The notes under the pieces: model-generated
The model's input: the letters and a program-made list of their open reading frames with translations, nothing else
Told to the model about the DNA's origin: nothing
Database searches by the model: none
Shown: in pieces, positions 63,785 through 64,000 of the stretch
Layout of the letters: each line of letters begins with the position of its first letter
Position numbering within the stretch: position 1 is the stretch's first letter
Source of the DNA: Flagellimonas amphidinii
GTDB lineage: Bacteria > Bacteroidota > Bacteroidia > Flavobacteriales > Flavobacteriaceae
DNA length: 64,000 nucleotides
Direction: 5' to 3'
Assembly (NCBI RefSeq): GCF_013090115.1
Contig: NZ_JABFNN010000027.1
Coordinates: forward strand, 1 to 64,000
Program-made: the position numbers and the translations under genes

Positions 63785-64000
63785 TTAAAAGCCCAAATTC
63801 ACCTCGACCCCTGCGCTTATGGCATTAAAGCTTCCCCCTTCCACAGAGATACTACTGTAATCAAATATTGCGTTAAAGATGTCATTTATGACGTGAAAGA
63901 GGCCTAAAGAATAAATGAAACCGTTAACGTCATAGGATTTATTGGTTCCGATTGCATAACCCAGGGCTCCCCAAACCCCAAAGTTTTTTACCAAATGGTA
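63785..64000 (-). CDS. C-terminal part of a second outer-membrane beta-barrel protein
   Basis: An open frame of 71 residues runs in from beyond base 64000 and ends at 63785 with ...SAGVEVNLGF, a typical barrel C-terminus ending in Phe. Strand-like segments (FGVWGALGYAIG, FIYSLGLFHVIND) match the barrel type of the neighbouring gene, so the two are probably paralogs in one operon. The start lies outside the window; the apparent first codon at 63994 (TTG) is internal. Confidence 0.75.
   Translation of the reverse strand, partial: YHLVKNFGVWGALGYAIGTNKSYDVNGFIYSLGLFHVINDIFNAIFDYSSISVEGGSFNAISAGVEVNLGF

Noticed and set aside
1-64000. CRISPR arrays, insertion sequences, prophage
   Set aside because: No regularly spaced direct repeats, transposase, integrase or phage structural genes were seen.

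Overview
The window looks like chromosomal DNA of a flavobacterium (Bacteroidota, Flavobacteriaceae), possibly a marine gliding or T9SS-bearing genus near Muricauda/Flagellimonas/Zobellia. The genus is a guess. The evidence is AT-rich DNA, recurrent TAnnTTTG promoter -7 boxes with few Shine-Dalgarno sequences, type IX secretion (T9SS) type-B sorting domains with PorP/SprF partners, and the gene string DUF4175-ybeY-mnmG-lipoprotein-methyltransferase. No phage, transposase, integrase or CRISPR array was found. The most accessory-looking pieces are a giant cell-surface adhesin locus and a small type II restriction-modification pair.

Layout. 1-4.2 kb (minus): a fragment of a membrane-type protein, a 562-aa protein of unknown function, a GH3-family enzyme and an M23 peptidase. 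4.3-7.3 kb (plus): tatA, a PorE-like OmpA protein and a 56-aa membrane protein. 7.4-11.3 kb (minus): DUF4837 lipoprotein, a LysM lytic transglycosylase and pgk. 11.4-12.9 kb (plus): holB and a DoxX-like gene. 13.0-20.9 kb (minus): ompH/skp, methyltransferase, lipoprotein, mnmG, ybeY and DUF4175. Two perfect copies of the parS-like palindrome TGTTCCACGTGGAACA flank mnmG, with two weaker copies nearby. 21-25.6 kb: gltX, an SPFH protein and glnS.

25.8-45.4 kb is one plus-strand T9SS surface locus. It holds a 753-aa Ig-like type-B substrate, a PorP/SprF barrel fused to two SPOR-like repeats, an SprB-like adhesin of about 4,766 aa, and a PorP/SprF protein. The adhesin frame is broken by one extra T in a T5 run at 35653-35657 and carries G8, G7 and G7 tracts. 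It is therefore either a sequencing/assembly error, a phase-off allele or a pseudogene.

45.5-49.8 kb: folB, two tandem tRNA-Cys genes (the first with the rare C33), a LysE-like exporter whose frame runs antisense into the second tRNA, a head-GIN protein and rnr. 49.8-50.3 kb is a 590-bp AT-rich gene-free gap. 50.3-52.1 kb: rpiB, a zinc CDF exporter and an ElaA-type acetyltransferase. 52.1-54.0 kb: a C5-methyltransferase with a candidate restriction enzyme. 54.1-60.6 kb (minus): MBL hydrolase, S8 protease, M1 peptidase, rnpA and a CtpA-type protease. 60.8-64 kb: a CPA-type antiporter with a TrkA-N domain, a small lipoprotein, and two outer-membrane barrel proteins, the last running off the window.

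Several start codons were moved inward. The longest frames often begin at a TTG that is the last three bases of a TAnnTTTG promoter box. With the box only 3-9 nt from the ATG, several genes here (53983, 11388, 4188, 1765) are predicted to make leaderless or nearly leaderless mRNAs.
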